DNA of 64,000 nucleotides from Paracoccus sediminilitoris (GTDB taxonomy: Bacteria > Pseudomonadota > Alphaproteobacteria > Rhodobacterales > Rhodobacteraceae). Positions 27,658 through 37,224 of the stretch are shown here, piece by piece (position 1 is the first letter of the stretch; each line of letters opens with the position of its first letter). The notes beneath the pieces were generated by a model. The model did no database searches and was not told the origin of the DNA. It saw only the letters and a program-made list of their open reading frames with translations. The stretch covers positions 62,001 through 126,000 of the forward strand of contig NZ_QJPK01000006.1 of the NCBI RefSeq assembly GCF_003259195.1, read 5' to 3'. A program made the translations under genes and the position numbers.

Positions 27658-29759
27658 GGTTGTTGCGGGTCCGGGCTGGCCAGACGGGTGCGGACCAGTT
27701 CCGTCAGCTCGGTCAGGGTGAAAGGCTTGGCCAGGAAGGCCGCGTCGGCAACCGGGACCTGACCGTCGACAAAGATATCCTCGGTATAGCCGGACATGAA
27801 GATAACGCGGGCCTGCGGCACCAGCTTCAGCGCCTGGCGCACCCAAGACGGTCCGTCCAGCCCCGGCATCACCACATCGGTGACAAAGATGTCGATCTGC
27901 CGATCGCCCTTTTCCAGCAGTTCCAGCGCCGCTTCGCCCGAGGCGGCCTCGGCCACCTCGAAGCCCTTCAGCTTCAAGGCGCGTGACGCGAAGGCCCGCA
28001 CCGGGGCCTCGTCCTCGACCAGAAGGACGCGACCCTTGGGACCGGGCGCCATCTGTGCCGCCCGCCCGACGGGCGCTGCCACCGGCGCCGGCTTGAGCAA
28101 CGACCGCGCATGGGCGGGAAGATAGATCGTGAAGGTCGTGCCTCCGCCCAGCTCGCTGTCGCAGAAGATATAGCCGCCGGTCTGCTTGACGATGCCATAG
28201 GCGGTGGACAGACCCAGGCCGGTCCCCTCGCCAGCCTTCTTGGTGGTGAAGAAGGGATCGAAGATCTTCTCCAGGTGGTCGGGCGCGATGCCGCTGCCCG
28301 CATCGCGCACGGTGATCGCGACGTAATCGCCTTGGGCCATCGTGACGCGGTCGCGATGTTCGGGGGTGTCCAGATGGACATTGCGGGTCTGCACGATGAT
28401 GTCGCCGCCCGTCGGCATGGCGTCGCGGGCATTCACCACCAGGTTCATGATCACCTGTTCCAACTGCCGCTTGTCGGCGCGGATGGCGTGCAGGGCCGGA
28501 TCATGGATGATGGTAAGCCCCACCCGTTCGCCCACCAGCCTGTTCAGCAGATGGGTCAGATCGGCCAGCGTGTCGCGCAGGTCCAGCATCTGCATCGTCA
28601 ACGTCTGCTTGCGCGAAAACGCCAGCAGCTGACCCACCAGCGCGGCGGCGCGGTTGGCGTTCTGGCTGATCTGGTCCAGATCGGCGAAATCCGGATCACC
28701 CTTGTCATGGCGCAGCATAAGCAGATCGCAATGCCCGCTGATCGCCGTCAACAGGTTGTTGAAATCATGTGCCACGCCGCCCGCCAGCTGACCGATGGCC
28801 TGCATCTTCTGGCTTTGCGCGAACTGCGCCTCCAGCGTCTTCAGGGCACTGGCATCGGTCAGGACGGCGATCAGCTGGTCGGGGTCCAACGGGTCGCGCG
28901 CCAGGGCCACCTGGAAATGACGGTCGCGCATGTCGCCGTTGCGGCTGTCGGGGTGGCGCAGGCGCAGCATCTCGGTCCGGTTCACGGCGCGCCCGGCGCA
29001 CATGTCGGAGAGCCAGTCGGTCAGCGGCCTGCCCGGTCCGTCCAGAAGCTGAGTGATGTTCTGATCCAGGGCGCCTGTCAGCATGCCGTCCAGCAGCGCG
29101 CGGGCGGCGGCGTTCGCGCGGCAAATCACGCCGTCACATCGCAGGCGCAGCAGGGCCACCGGGACGGCATCGAATTCGTCACGATCCTCGGCGTCCTCCA
29201 GATCCATGGGGACTTGGAAAGGCTCGGCCATCTGGCCCGGACGCAAATAGGACCAGACCTGCAGCGGCGCGTCCGGCAGACAGCTGAGCGTCAGGACATT
29301 GCCTTCAGGCAGGTCCATCTCGGCGCTGCCAAGCCGAAGGGCGCGGCTGGACATCTGCTGCAGGTGGCCGGGCGCGTCGGCACGCAGCCGGGTCATCAGC
29401 GACAGGATGCTGCGGCCGGTCAGATCCTCGAAAGCCAGATGGGCGGACTGGTTCTGATAGAGCACCAGGCCATCGGCGTCGCACAGCCAGATCGGTTCGG
29501 CAGAAGCCGCAACCTCGGACCGGATCGCGGACAGGGCGCGCCTGGCGGCCATGCCGCGCGACAGGTGCGACAACCCGACCGCCCCGCCCAGCAGGTACCA
29601 AGCCACCGAAACCGTCCCCACGGCCACCGCCGTCAGTCCGGTCGCGGCCCCCGGCACCACAGCCAGGATGCCCGCCCCCGCCACCATGGGTGTCAGCAAC
29701 AGCGGCAGGGCGGCGATCGCCCCCTTCGGCAGTCCTGCGCGTTGGTCCAGATGCACCAT
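27642..29759 (-). CDS. cckA: CckA-type hybrid histidine kinase
   Basis: A 705-residue hybrid kinase. From the N-terminus there are two membrane helices (about residues 12-65), PAS-like sensor regions (about 75-330), the HisKA box with the phospho-His in [14 protein letters not shown], an ATPase domain (N-box [11 protein letters not shown], then [20 protein letters not shown]), and a C-terminal receiver whose Asp lies in [12 protein letters not shown]. This is the layout of CckA, which feeds phosphate through ChpT to CtrA and controls the cell cycle, motility or gene transfer agents in alphaproteobacteria. ATG 29759 ([14 protein letters not shown]) is preferred; the frame upstream crosses a CtrA-type site. 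Its end overlaps the sulfotransferase-like gene by 16 bases. Confidence 0.92.
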   Translation of the reverse strand: MVHLDQRAGLPKGAIAALPLLLTPMVAGAGILAVVPGAATGLTAVAVGTVSVAWYLLGGAVGLSHLSRGMAARRALSAIRSEVAASAEPIWLCDADGLVLYQNQSAHLAFEDLTGRSILSLMTRLRADAPGHLQQMSSRALRLGSAEMDLPEGNVLTLSCLPDAPLQVWSYLRPGQMAEPFQVPMDLEDAEDRDEFDAVPVALLRLRCDGVICRANAAARALLDGMLTGALDQNITQLLDGPGRPLTDWLSDMCAGRAVNRTEMLRLRHPDSRNGDMRDRHFQVALARDPLDPDQLIAVLTDASALKTLEAQFAQSQKMQAIGQLAGGVAHDFNNLLTAISGHCDLLMLRHDKGDPDFADLDQISQNANRAAALVGQLLAFSRKQTLTMQMLDLRDTLADLTHLLNRLVGERVGLTIIHDPALHAIRADKRQLEQVIMNLVVNARDAMPTGGDIIVQTRNVHLDTPEHRDRVTMAQGDYVAITVRDAGSGIAPDHLEKIFDPFFTTKKAGEGTGLGLSTAYGIVKQTGGYIFCDSELGGGTTFTIYLPAHARSLLKPAPVAAPVGRAAQMAPGPKGRVLLVEDEAPVRAFASRALKLKGFEVAEAASGEAALELLEKGDRQIDIFVTDVVMPGLDGPSWVRQALKLVPQARVIFMSGYTEDIFVDGQVPVADAAFLAKPFTLTELTELVRTRLASPDPQQPHKVS

Positions 29760-29809
29760 GCGAATCGTCCTTTTGTCCCTTGACGATCCTCTGCCTATCC
29801 GACCCAACC

Positions 29810-29824
29810 TTAACAGGCCGTTAA
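29810..29824. promoter_or_regulatory. CtrA-type binding site upstream of cckA
   Basis: The bases ttaa-caggccg-ttaa match the full CtrA consensus TTAA-N7-TTAA, with the favoured C after each half-site. It lies 51 bases upstream of the cckA start codon and between cckA and the RsmB-type methyltransferase gene. Confidence 0.75.
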
Positions 29825-29845
29825 CCGTGATCCCGCGCCGCGGCA

Positions 29846-31039
29846 TCAGGACCGGCGCGCCATCACCGCCAGATAGAACCCGTCGCCCGCGTCGATGGGC
29901 GTCCATGACCGGTCCTGGACCAGCGCAAAGCCGGGATGACGCGACAGGAAACCATGAACCTGATCGTCGTTTTCGTCATCCAGCAGCGAACAGGTCATAT
30001 AGGCCAGATGACCGCCCGGCCGAACCATGGGCGCGACCTGGTCCAGGATCTGGGCCTGCACTTCGGTCAGGCGGACCAGCTGATCCTGCGTCAGCCGCCA
30101 TTTCGCGTCGGGCGTGCGCCGCCATGTGCCGGTGCCCGAACAGGGCACATCCGCCACGACCAGATCATAGCTGCCTTCGGGCTTGCGCAGGATGCGCACG
30201 GGGACGCCCGCACGCTCGGCCCGTTCGGGCAGGTCGCCCATGCGGGCGGGCAAGGCATCATGCGCCTCGTATCGGGCCTTGGGTTCACGTGCGGCCAGCG
30301 CCAAGGTCTTGCCACCCCCGCCTGCACAGTAATCCAGCACCCGGTCATCGGCCCGCAGGGGCAGCGCGGCGCAGGCCAGCTGCGGCGACAGGTCCTGAAG
30401 CTCGATCCCGCCATCGCGATAAAGCGCCGAACGCGCGACTGCTCGTTCATTGCCCGTCACCTGCAGCGCCGTGGGAAGGTCGTCGGCGCGACGGGTGGGA
30501 ATATCCTCGGATTGCAGCAGATCGACGGCGCTGTCGGGGTGGACACGCTGCGGATTGACCCGCAACCAGACCGGTGCGCGATCAGCCATCAGTGCCGCGA
30601 CCTGCCCGGCCTGATCCCCAAGCGAGGCGTGCCAGCGCGGCCTGATCCAATCGGGCAGATCGTCGGGCAAGGTGGCGGGCGCGACATGGTCACGCTCGGC
30701 CTGGGTCAGGGGAGCGGGGGAATGCCCCTCGCCCGAGAAAAGCGCGGCGATATCCATGTCATGTCGGCGGGCATGGCCGATCATCAGTCCGCGACCGTCA
30801 AGCGACCCGCCCAAGGCCGCCAGACTGTCGCGCTGACGCAGCGCCCCGAAGACCAGATCGCGCAACCTGGCCCGGTCGCCCGATCCGGCAAAGCGGCTGC
30901 CCCGCGACCAGCGCAGCAGCGCCTGTTCCGCCGGCATCCCGGCCAGCACCTGGTCCAGAACCGTGATCGCGGCGGCAACCCGTGCGCCGGGCGTCACGTC
31001 ACCGGCCCGTTTTGGGAAAATTCCTTGTGCATCTGTCAC
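29846..31039 (-). CDS. RsmB/NOP-family RNA cytosine-5 methyltransferase
   Basis: A 397-residue SAM-dependent methyltransferase. The first 130 residues are a NusB-like helical domain (ITVLDQVLAGMPAEQALLRW); the catalytic half has the SAM motif VLDYCAGGGGKTLALAA, motif IV DVPCSGTGTWRR with one essential Cys, and motif VI MTCSLLDDEN with the nucleophilic Cys. This fits RsmB, which makes m5C in 16S rRNA, although other NOP2/Sun members act on tRNA. The ATG at 31039 opens the NusB-like domain. It is upstream of cckA on the same strand with an 86-base gap holding a CtrA-type box. Confidence 0.9.
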   Translation of the reverse strand: MTDAQGIFPKRAGDVTPGARVAAAITVLDQVLAGMPAEQALLRWSRGSRFAGSGDRARLRDLVFGALRQRDSLAALGGSLDGRGLMIGHARRHDMDIAALFSGEGHSPAPLTQAERDHVAPATLPDDLPDWIRPRWHASLGDQAGQVAALMADRAPVWLRVNPQRVHPDSAVDLLQSEDIPTRRADDLPTALQVTGNERAVARSALYRDGGIELQDLSPQLACAALPLRADDRVLDYCAGGGGKTLALAAREPKARYEAHDALPARMGDLPERAERAGVPVRILRKPEGSYDLVVADVPCSGTGTWRRTPDAKWRLTQDQLVRLTEVQAQILDQVAPMVRPGGHLAYMTCSLLDDENDDQVHGFLSRHPGFALVQDRSWTPIDAGDGFYLAVMARRS

Positions 31040-31164
31040 CCCCTTGCGGCCTGCCCGGCCCGAACGGCCTTCGGCCTAGCACGGTCGAAACCATGCGCTC
31101 AAGCGGGGGGCGGCCGCAAGCGGGTCCCCGCGTCAGGATTGCGTGATACGCGGGGACGTGACCG

Positions 31165-31881
31165 TCAGAAGGCCTGCGGCCTGACGCGCGCGAAGGGCAA
31201 CCAGGCCAGCAGCGGCACCGGCACCAGCGCGACCAGATGGACCAACCCCGGCACATCCCGGATCGCCGCCTGCCGCAACAGGTATCGCGCCATCGCCAGA
31301 CTGTCCGAAGGCGGGCGGGCGATGACCCCTTCCAGATAGTCGCGGCCGAAATCCCACAAGGGCGCCATCGCAGCCCCCCTCAGCAGCGCCGCGATCATCG
31401 CCAGCAGCAGCGGATAGAGCATCAACCCCGCCAATCCCAGCAAGGCCGCCCCGATGATCTTGGCTCCCAGCACGATGTTATAGGCGACGCTGGCCTTGCG
31501 CAGCACCGGCGACACCGCCAGCACGTCGCCCCAGGATGCGTCGAACCATTCCGTGCCGATGGTATCGGCCTGGCGACCGCGCAGGGCACGGTGAAAGGCG
31601 CCTTCGATGGTGCGGGCGCGGCGGTCATGGATGACGAATTCGATGATCGGCTTTTCGGGAAAGGCGGTCGCCTGTTCGGCCACCCGCGACAGGCCCCGGC
31701 TGGAATATCCTATCTTGATGCGTCGCGGGTGGCTGGGAAAGCGATAGCCATAGACGATGTTGGGATTGGTCGGCGATCCGACGATGACGGTCCGGGACAG
31801 GTCGAAGCTGCCGCGCACGGTCCGAAGTTGCTTGCCTTTGATGCCCAAGAACGGGTTCCTTTGTCTGCCGGACCCGTGCAC
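31165..31881 (-). CDS. GIY-YIG (T5orf172/MUG113)-like domain fused to membrane helices
   Basis: A 238-residue protein with a GTG start. Residues about 40-115 resemble the T5orf172 branch of the GIY-YIG nuclease superfamily: an opening Tyr strand (NIVYGYRF), the RIKIGYSSRG element followed by an Arg (LSRVAEQA), a helix with a Glu and His (TIEGAFHRAL), and the closing GTEWFD motif. The remainder is hydrophobic: a long stretch that could cross the membrane twice (NIVLGAKIIGAALLGLAGLM onward) and another near the C-terminus (VHLVALVPVPLLAWLPF). A DNA-cleaving domain tied to a membrane is unusual; the activity is unproven. It stands alone between an RNA methyltransferase and a peroxiredoxin-like gene. 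Confidence 0.68.
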   Translation of the reverse strand: MHGSGRQRNPFLGIKGKQLRTVRGSFDLSRTVIVGSPTNPNIVYGYRFPSHPRRIKIGYSSRGLSRVAEQATAFPEKPIIEFVIHDRRARTIEGAFHRALRGRQADTIGTEWFDASWGDVLAVSPVLRKASVAYNIVLGAKIIGAALLGLAGLMLYPLLLAMIAALLRGAAMAPLWDFGRDYLEGVIARPPSDSLAMARYLLRQAAIRDVPGLVHLVALVPVPLLAWLPFARVRPQAF

Positions 31882-32088
31882 CGAGCCTTCTGCTGGCCGG
31901 ATCGTTCCGAAACGTATCAGGAACCACCCCTAGCCTTTTGAACCGAATTAGGAAAAAGCGCCGATTTGCGCAAGAACAAATGGTTAACACCGGCGCGATT
32001 CACGCAATCGTTTTTTCGAACACTCTGCAACCGCGCCTGCGCGGCCGCGTTGGGGGCCCAAGTTCACCGTTCACGGATAAGGAACACC

Positions 32089-32613
32089 ATGACCCATCAC
32101 ACCACGCCCATCCCCGGCCAGCTTGCCCCCCTGATCGAGGCCCATAACCACGAAGGTAACGCATTTGCCCTGCCGGCCACGCCCGACAATAAGATGACGG
32201 CCATCTTCTTCTATCGCGGTATCCACTGCCCGATTTGCAAGAAACAGATAGAGGAGCTGGCGCGGCGTCAGGGCGAATTCCGCGATCTGGGTGTCGATGT
32301 GGCGGCCATTTCGATGGATGAACGCGAACGTTTCGATCGCCAGCAGCAGGAATGGGACCTGGGCGATCTGCATGTCGGGCATGCCCTGTCGGAGGATGCG
32401 GCGCGTGCTTGGGGGCTGTTCATTTCGGACAAGGAAAAGGATGCCGAACCTGTGCGCTTTGCCGAACCGGGCATTGCGGTCCTTTATCCCGACGGGCGGA
32501 TCTATTCGCTTTATCTGCAGAACGTGCCCTTCGCGCGTCCGACCGTCGACGACCTGCTGTCGGGGCTGAAATTCATTCTGGAAAACGACTATCCCATTCG
32601 CGGGAGGGCATGA
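32089..32613 (+). CDS. Peroxiredoxin-like (AhpC/TSA) protein
   Basis: A 174-residue thioredoxin-fold protein. The strand FFYRGIHCPICKKQIEELARR carries a CxxC pair (split here as GIHCPICKK) at the position of the peroxidatic Cys of AhpC/TSA proteins, followed by VAAISMDERERFDRQQ and PGIAVLYPDGRIY. It probably reduces peroxides or handles thiols in the cytosol. The ATG at 32089 follows the ribosome-binding bases aagga; the frame stays open for 41 codons upstream but that part is atypical. The 207-base leader is AT-richer than the surroundings. A strong two-way terminator separates it from dctA. Confidence 0.85.
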   Translation: MTHHTTPIPGQLAPLIEAHNHEGNAFALPATPDNKMTAIFFYRGIHCPICKKQIEELARRQGEFRDLGVDVAAISMDERERFDRQQQEWDLGDLHVGHALSEDAARAWGLFISDKEKDAEPVRFAEPGIAVLYPDGRIYSLYLQNVPFARPTVDDLLSGLKFILENDYPIRGRA

Positions 32614-32615
32614 CG

Positions 32616-32647
32616 CGAAAAGGGGGCCACAGCGGGCCCCCTTTTCC
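32616..32647. terminator. Bidirectional intrinsic terminator
   Basis: A perfect inverted repeat (aaaagggggcc / ggcccccttttcc, six-base loop) has its own A-run and T-run, so it can end both the peroxiredoxin-like gene and the convergent dctA. Confidence 0.88.
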
Positions 32648-32665
32648 ATTCCGGTCAGGTTGCGG

Positions 32666-34006
32666 TCACCGCGCGGCGGGACCATCGGGCACCAGCGCCT
32701 CCTCGGCGGCCTCGGGCAGGTTGCCGTTCAGTGCTGCGTTCAGCTGATCGCGGTCCAGCGCCCCTTCCCACCGGCTGACGACAACGGTCGCGACGGCATT
32801 GCCGATGAAGTTGGTGATCGACCGGCATTCCGACATGAAGCGGTCGACGCCCAGGATCAGCGCCATTCCCGCCACAGGCACCGTCGGCACCACCGACAGC
32901 GTCGCGGCCAGCGTAATGAAGCCCGCCCCGGTGACACCCGCTGCGCCCTTCGATGACAGCATCGCCACCAGAAGCAGCAGGATCTGCTGTTGCAGCGACA
33001 GATCCGTGTTCGTCGCCTGCGCGATGAACAACGCTGCCAGCGTCATGTAGATGTTGGTGCCGTCCAGGTTGAAGGAATAGCCGGTCGGCACGACCAGGCC
33101 TACGACGGGACGCGCGCAGCCTGCCCGCTCCATCTTTTCCATCAGCGAAGGCAGCGCGGATTCAGAGGAGGACGTGCCCAGCACCAGCAGGATCTCGGTC
33201 CGCAGATAGGCGATCAGCTTGAAGATCGAAAACCCGTTCAGCAGGCAGACCGTGCCCAGGATCACGACGATGAACAGCGCCGAGGTCAGATAGAAGGTGC
33301 CGACCAGCGCCGCCAGGTTGGCGACGGCGCTGATGCCGTATTTACCGATGGTGAAGGCGAAGGCCCCGAAGGCGCCGATGGGGGCGGCCTTCATCAGGAT
33401 GTCGACGACGCGGAAGATCGCCAGGCTGGCGCTTTCGAAGACGGCCAGAACCGGCTTGGCCTTGTCGCCGATCAGGATCATCGAGATGCCGAACAGGATC
33501 GCCACGAACAGCACCTGCAGGATGTTGCCCTCGACAAAGGCCGAAACCAGCGTGCTGGGGATGATGTCCATAACAAAGCCGGTCAGCGATGTTTCATGCG
33601 CCTTTTCGGCATAGCCCGTGACCGCGCTGGCATCCAGCGTGGCGGGGTCGATGTTCATGCCGCTGCCCGGCTGGACCACGTTGGCCACGATCAGCCCAAC
33701 GATCAGCGCCAGCGTGGAGAAGGTCAGGAAATAGGCGAAGGCCTTGCCCACGACCGAACCGACGCCCCGCAGGCTGCCCATGCCGGCCAGGCCCGTCACG
33801 ATGGTCAGAAAGATCACCGGCGCGATGATCATCTTGACCAGCTTGATGAAGCCGTCGCCCAGGGGCTTCAGCGCCTCGCCGGTCTGGGGGAAGAAATGCC
33901 CGACCAGCGCGCCGCAGATGATGGCGGTCACGACCTGGAAATAGAGATGGGCATAGAAGGGTTTGTGGGTCGGCGCATGGGGCTGCGCGGATGGATCCAA
34001 CTGCAT
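32666..34006 (-). CDS. dctA: C4-dicarboxylate/proton symporter DctA
   Basis: A 446-residue member of the dicarboxylate/amino acid:cation symporter (DAACS) family. Hallmarks are [20 protein letters not shown], the serine-rich re-entrant loop [17 protein letters not shown], and the substrate-site stretches [19 protein letters not shown] and [12 protein letters not shown]. It imports succinate, fumarate and malate. The ATG at 34006 has a near-perfect ribosome-binding site (taggaggagacc). It is divergent from dctB-dctD across 219 bases, the usual arrangement for sensing and uptake of dicarboxylates. I found no -24/-12 sigma-54 promoter in that gap. Confidence 0.96.
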   Translation of the reverse strand: MQLDPSAQPHAPTHKPFYAHLYFQVVTAIICGALVGHFFPQTGEALKPLGDGFIKLVKMIIAPVIFLTIVTGLAGMGSLRGVGSVVGKAFAYFLTFSTLALIVGLIVANVVQPGSGMNIDPATLDASAVTGYAEKAHETSLTGFVMDIIPSTLVSAFVEGNILQVLFVAILFGISMILIGDKAKPVLAVFESASLAIFRVVDILMKAAPIGAFGAFAFTIGKYGISAVANLAALVGTFYLTSALFIVVILGTVCLLNGFSIFKLIAYLRTEILLVLGTSSSESALPSLMEKMERAGCARPVVGLVVPTGYSFNLDGTNIYMTLAALFIAQATNTDLSLQQQILLLLVAMLSSKGAAGVTGAGFITLAATLSVVPTVPVAGMALILGVDRFMSECRSITNFIGNAVATVVVSRWEGALDRDQLNAALNGNLPEAAEEALVPDGPAAR

Positions 34007-34144
34007 GGGGTCTCCTCCTACCTTTGCATGTGTCAGGAATATGGCGGGCAGGATAAGGATTGCGGGACGGTTCCGAAGGGCGGCGTTGCATGACAGCAAT
34101 GCATTGAAAACATGGCTTTCCTGCCGCCGAAGGGGTCGTTTCCT

Positions 34145-34160
34145 GTGTGGTTTCCCACAC
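34145..34160. promoter_or_regulatory. Palindrome between dctA and dctB
   Basis: The bases gtgtgg-tttc-ccacac are a perfect 6+4+6 inverted repeat in the divergent gap. A gtttcc sequence precedes it and another is part of it, with ggaaac about 25 bases further on. It is a candidate site for DctD or another regulator. Confidence 0.45.
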
Positions 34161-34225
34161 GATCCGCATCTGCTAGTGTCGGAAAGGAAACACCGGGCCG
34201 CCGCGCCCCATCAAGGCCCACGCCC

Positions 34226-35902
34226 ATGTCCGTCACCGCCCGACACGCCGATTCGGCCAGCCCGCCCTTCCGCCGCTCCGTCGTCATCGCTCTGTCGATC
34301 CTGCTGATGCTGACGGTTCCCCTGGCGACCTGGCATCTGACCGAACGGGCCGCAGTGGCGCGCCTGACGCAAGCGGCCTTGGCAACCGCCCAGACACGGG
34401 CCCTGGCGCTGGACAGCATCCTCGACCGACAGCGTGCCGTCGCGATGGTCCTCTCAGTTGATCAGCAGGTCGTGGCGACCCTGCGTGCGGGACGCCTGTC
34501 CGACGCGGATGTGTCGGCCAAGCTGGACCTGCTGCGCGAGGAAACCCAAAGCAGCGTGATCTATCTGATGGACGCGTCGGGGCGCACGGTCGCGGCATCG
34601 AACTGGGACCGGCCCGAAAGCTTCGTGGGGCATGATTATGGGTTCCGCGACTATTTCCAGCAGGCGATCCGGCAAGGCACCGGCCAGGAATATGCGCTTG
34701 GCACCGTCAGTGGTCGGCACGGGCTGTATCTGGCCCATGATATCCGCGACACGGGCCGTCCCATCGGGGTCATCGTCGTCAAGATCGAGTTCGACCAGCT
34801 GGAAAGCGCATGGGCCCGCGACAGCGACGCGACCTTTGTTCTGGGCGATGACGACCGGGTGCTGATCACCAGCAGGCCCCGGCTGAGGTTCCAGCCCCTG
34901 CCGCCTTCGCGCGGTCTGGTGACGACGCGCGTGCCCCTGCGCCGCAGCGACTGGCGGCTGGTGGTGCAGACGCCCACCGCAGGCGCACGGCGCATTGCAG
35001 GGTTGGCTGCGGGGACCGCCCTGCTGGTCGTTCTGCTGGGCGGCATCGTCGCCGCGCTGACCGCCGCCCGGATGCGCCGCGCCGCCCGGCAGGCCCGCGC
35101 GCAGGCCGCCTATCGCGCCGATCTTGAAAACGCCGTCCAGGCCCGCACCCGCGCCCTTTCGGACGAGATGCGAGAACGCAAGGCCGCCGAACAGCGCCTG
35201 ATCCGCCTGCAATCGGACCTTGTGCAGGCCAACAAGCTGGCGACCCTGGGCCAGATCACCGCCGGCGTCGCGCATGAGCTGAACCAGCCCTTGGCCACCA
35301 TCCGCCTGCTGGCGGAAAACGGCCGCGCGCTGCTGCCCGCGCAGGCGACGCAGGCCACAGGCGACAACCTGACGCGCATCATCGGCATGACCGACCGCAT
35401 CGCCGTCATCACCGACCGCCTGCGCGGGTTTTCTCGCAAGGCGACGGGGACGCTGCAGCCCGTGTCGCTGGACCAGGCCATCCAGGCCTCGCTGATGCTG
35501 ACGGCCAGCCGCAGAAGGGCAAGCGCGATGCGGTTCGACCTGCCGGAATTGCCCGACGACCTGTACGTGCGGGCGGAATCCGTGCGCCTGGAACAGATCC
35601 TTGTCAACCTGCTGACCAACGCCCATGACGCCCAAGAGGATTGCGCCGACCCCTGGATCCGGCTGGCGGCCAACTGGGACGCCGATGCCGTCACCCTGAC
35701 CATCACCGATAACGGGCCGGGTCTGGATGCCGAAGGGGCCGCGCGCCTGTTCACGCCCTTTGCCACCGACAAGCCCCAGGGCATGGGGCTGGGTCTGGTC
35801 ATCTCGCGCGATATCGCCCGCGATTTCGGGGGCGATCTGACCTTGGACCCCACCAGCCCCGGCCAGGGCGCCACCTTCCGCCTGACCCTGAGGAGAGCCT
35901 GA
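34226..35902 (+). CDS. dctB: C4-dicarboxylate sensor histidine kinase DctB
   Basis: A 558-residue sensor kinase. It has an N-terminal membrane helix (about residues 18-38), a periplasmic double-PAS sensor region (about 40-260, including DHDYGFRDYFQQAI-like motif GHDYGFRDYFQQAI), a second helix (about 260-282), a coiled coil, the phospho-His in GVAHELNQPLATIR, and an ATPase domain with NLLTNAHDA, DNGPGL and GMGLGLVISRDIA. This is the DctB layout, in which dicarboxylate binding outside drives phosphorylation of DctD. ATG 34226 (MSVTARHAD) is chosen because the upstream extension is Arg/Pro-rich and crosses the palindrome. It overlaps dctD by one base. Confidence 0.93.
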   Translation: MSVTARHADSASPPFRRSVVIALSILLMLTVPLATWHLTERAAVARLTQAALATAQTRALALDSILDRQRAVAMVLSVDQQVVATLRAGRLSDADVSAKLDLLREETQSSVIYLMDASGRTVAASNWDRPESFVGHDYGFRDYFQQAIRQGTGQEYALGTVSGRHGLYLAHDIRDTGRPIGVIVVKIEFDQLESAWARDSDATFVLGDDDRVLITSRPRLRFQPLPPSRGLVTTRVPLRRSDWRLVVQTPTAGARRIAGLAAGTALLVVLLGGIVAALTAARMRRAARQARAQAAYRADLENAVQARTRALSDEMRERKAAEQRLIRLQSDLVQANKLATLGQITAGVAHELNQPLATIRLLAENGRALLPAQATQATGDNLTRIIGMTDRIAVITDRLRGFSRKATGTLQPVSLDQAIQASLMLTASRRRASAMRFDLPELPDDLYVRAESVRLEQILVNLLTNAHDAQEDCADPWIRLAANWDADAVTLTITDNGPGLDAEGAARLFTPFATDKPQGMGLGLVISRDIARDFGGDLTLDPTSPGQGATFRLTLRRA

Positions 35903-37224
35903 TGCCCCCCGCCCCCTGCATCTGCCTCATCGACGACGATGACGACCTGCGCGCGGCCTTGGCGCAGATGCTGACCATCGCAGGCATCGCGGTGCAGGAT
36001 TTCGCGAATGCGGCTTCGGCGCTGGCCATGCTGACGCCCGATTTCGACGGCGCGGTCCTGTCGGATGTGCGCATGCCGGGCATGGACGGATTGCAGCTGT
36101 TTGAGCGCCTGCACAACATGGATGCAGATCTGCCGGTGATCCTGCTGACGGGGCATGGCGATGTCCAGATGGCGGTTCGCGCCCTGCATGCAGGGGCCTA
36201 TGATTTCCTGACCAAGCCCGTCGCCGCGGACGTGCTGACCGCCGCGCTGCGCCGTGCGCTGTCGTCGCGGCGGCTGGTGCTGGAAAACCGCCGCCTGCGG
36301 CAGGCCCAGACCGATGCCGCGCTGGCCCATCCGCCGCTGATGGGCGACAGCCCCGCCATGCAGCAGCTGCGCGACAGCCTGATGCGGGTGGCCGACGCCC
36401 AGAGCGATGCCCTGATCACCGGCCCCGGCGGGGCGGGCAAGTCGCTGGTCGCGCGGGCCATCCACAGGCAGGGTCCCCGGCGCGCCAAGCCCTTCGTGAC
36501 GCTGGATTGCGCGACCCTGACGCCCGACCGGATCGACGCCACCCTGCTGGGCCAGGATGGCGGACCGCAGGCGCGCCATGCCCGCGCGCCGGGCCTGCTG
36601 GAAAAGGCCCATCGCGGCATCCTGTGCCTGGACGATGTCGCCGCCCTGCCGCAGATCGCGCAGACGCGCCTCCTGAAGTTGGTCGAGGCGGCGGAATTCT
36701 GGCCCGCCGGCGCCGCCGCCCCGCGGCCCTTGGACCTGCAGATCATCGCCACCGCCGAAACCGCGTCGCAGGGCGATCTGCATCCGGGCCTGTATTACCG
36801 CCTGTCGCGCGCCATCGTCACAGTCCCGCCCCTGTCCGAGCGCATGCAGGACATCCCCGCGCTGTTCCGCCATTTCCTGCAATCGGCCGCCGACCGCCTG
36901 TCACGCAGCGCGCCGCCGATGACGGATCTGGCGCTGGCCCATCTGGCCGCGCATCGCTGGCCCGGAAACCTGCGGGAATTGCAGGCCTTTGCGGAGCATC
37001 ACCTGCTGGGGCTGGATCAGGATGCCGCGAACCCGGTCCCTGCCCGCCCCCCGCTGGCCCAGATGGTTGCCACCTATGAGGCGGCGCTGATCCGCGACAC
37101 TCTGCGCGACTGCCAGGGTCACGCCACACAGGCGATGGAGATGCTGGGCCTGCCCCGCAAAACCTTCTATGACAAGCTGAGCCGGCACGGCATCAAACCC
37201 GCCAGCTATCGCGACCCGTCCTGA
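35902..37224 (+). CDS. dctD: NtrC-family response regulator DctD, without GAFTGA
   Basis: A 440-residue regulator: receiver domain (acidic pocket LIDDDDD, phospho-Asp in VLSDVRMPGMDG, Lys in FLTKPVAAD), a AAA+ domain (about 145-370) and a C-terminal Fis-type HTH (HATQAMEMLGLPRKTFYDKL). The AAA+ domain is degenerate. Walker A reads GPGGAGKSLVA, Walker B reads ILCLDDV, and the GAFTGA loop that touches sigma-54 is missing, replaced by GQDGGPQARHARAPG. The arginine-finger region LYYRLSRAI is kept. As in Rhodobacter capsulatus NtrC, it may act without sigma-54. It is co-transcribed with dctB, starting on the last base of the dctB stop codon. Confidence 0.9.
   Translation: MPPAPCICLIDDDDDLRAALAQMLTIAGIAVQDFANAASALAMLTPDFDGAVLSDVRMPGMDGLQLFERLHNMDADLPVILLTGHGDVQMAVRALHAGAYDFLTKPVAADVLTAALRRALSSRRLVLENRRLRQAQTDAALAHPPLMGDSPAMQQLRDSLMRVADAQSDALITGPGGAGKSLVARAIHRQGPRRAKPFVTLDCATLTPDRIDATLLGQDGGPQARHARAPGLLEKAHRGILCLDDVAALPQIAQTRLLKLVEAAEFWPAGAAAPRPLDLQIIATAETASQGDLHPGLYYRLSRAIVTVPPLSERMQDIPALFRHFLQSAADRLSRSAPPMTDLALAHLAAHRWPGNLRELQAFAEHHLLGLDQDAANPVPARPPLAQMVATYEAALIRDTLRDCQGHATQAMEMLGLPRKTFYDKLSRHGIKPASYRDPS

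Noticed and set aside
34007-34225. A sigma-54 (-24/-12) promoter for dctA
   Set aside because: I looked for TGGCAC-N5-TTGC-like spacing on the minus strand and found none. This agrees with the GAFTGA-less DctD but is not proof.
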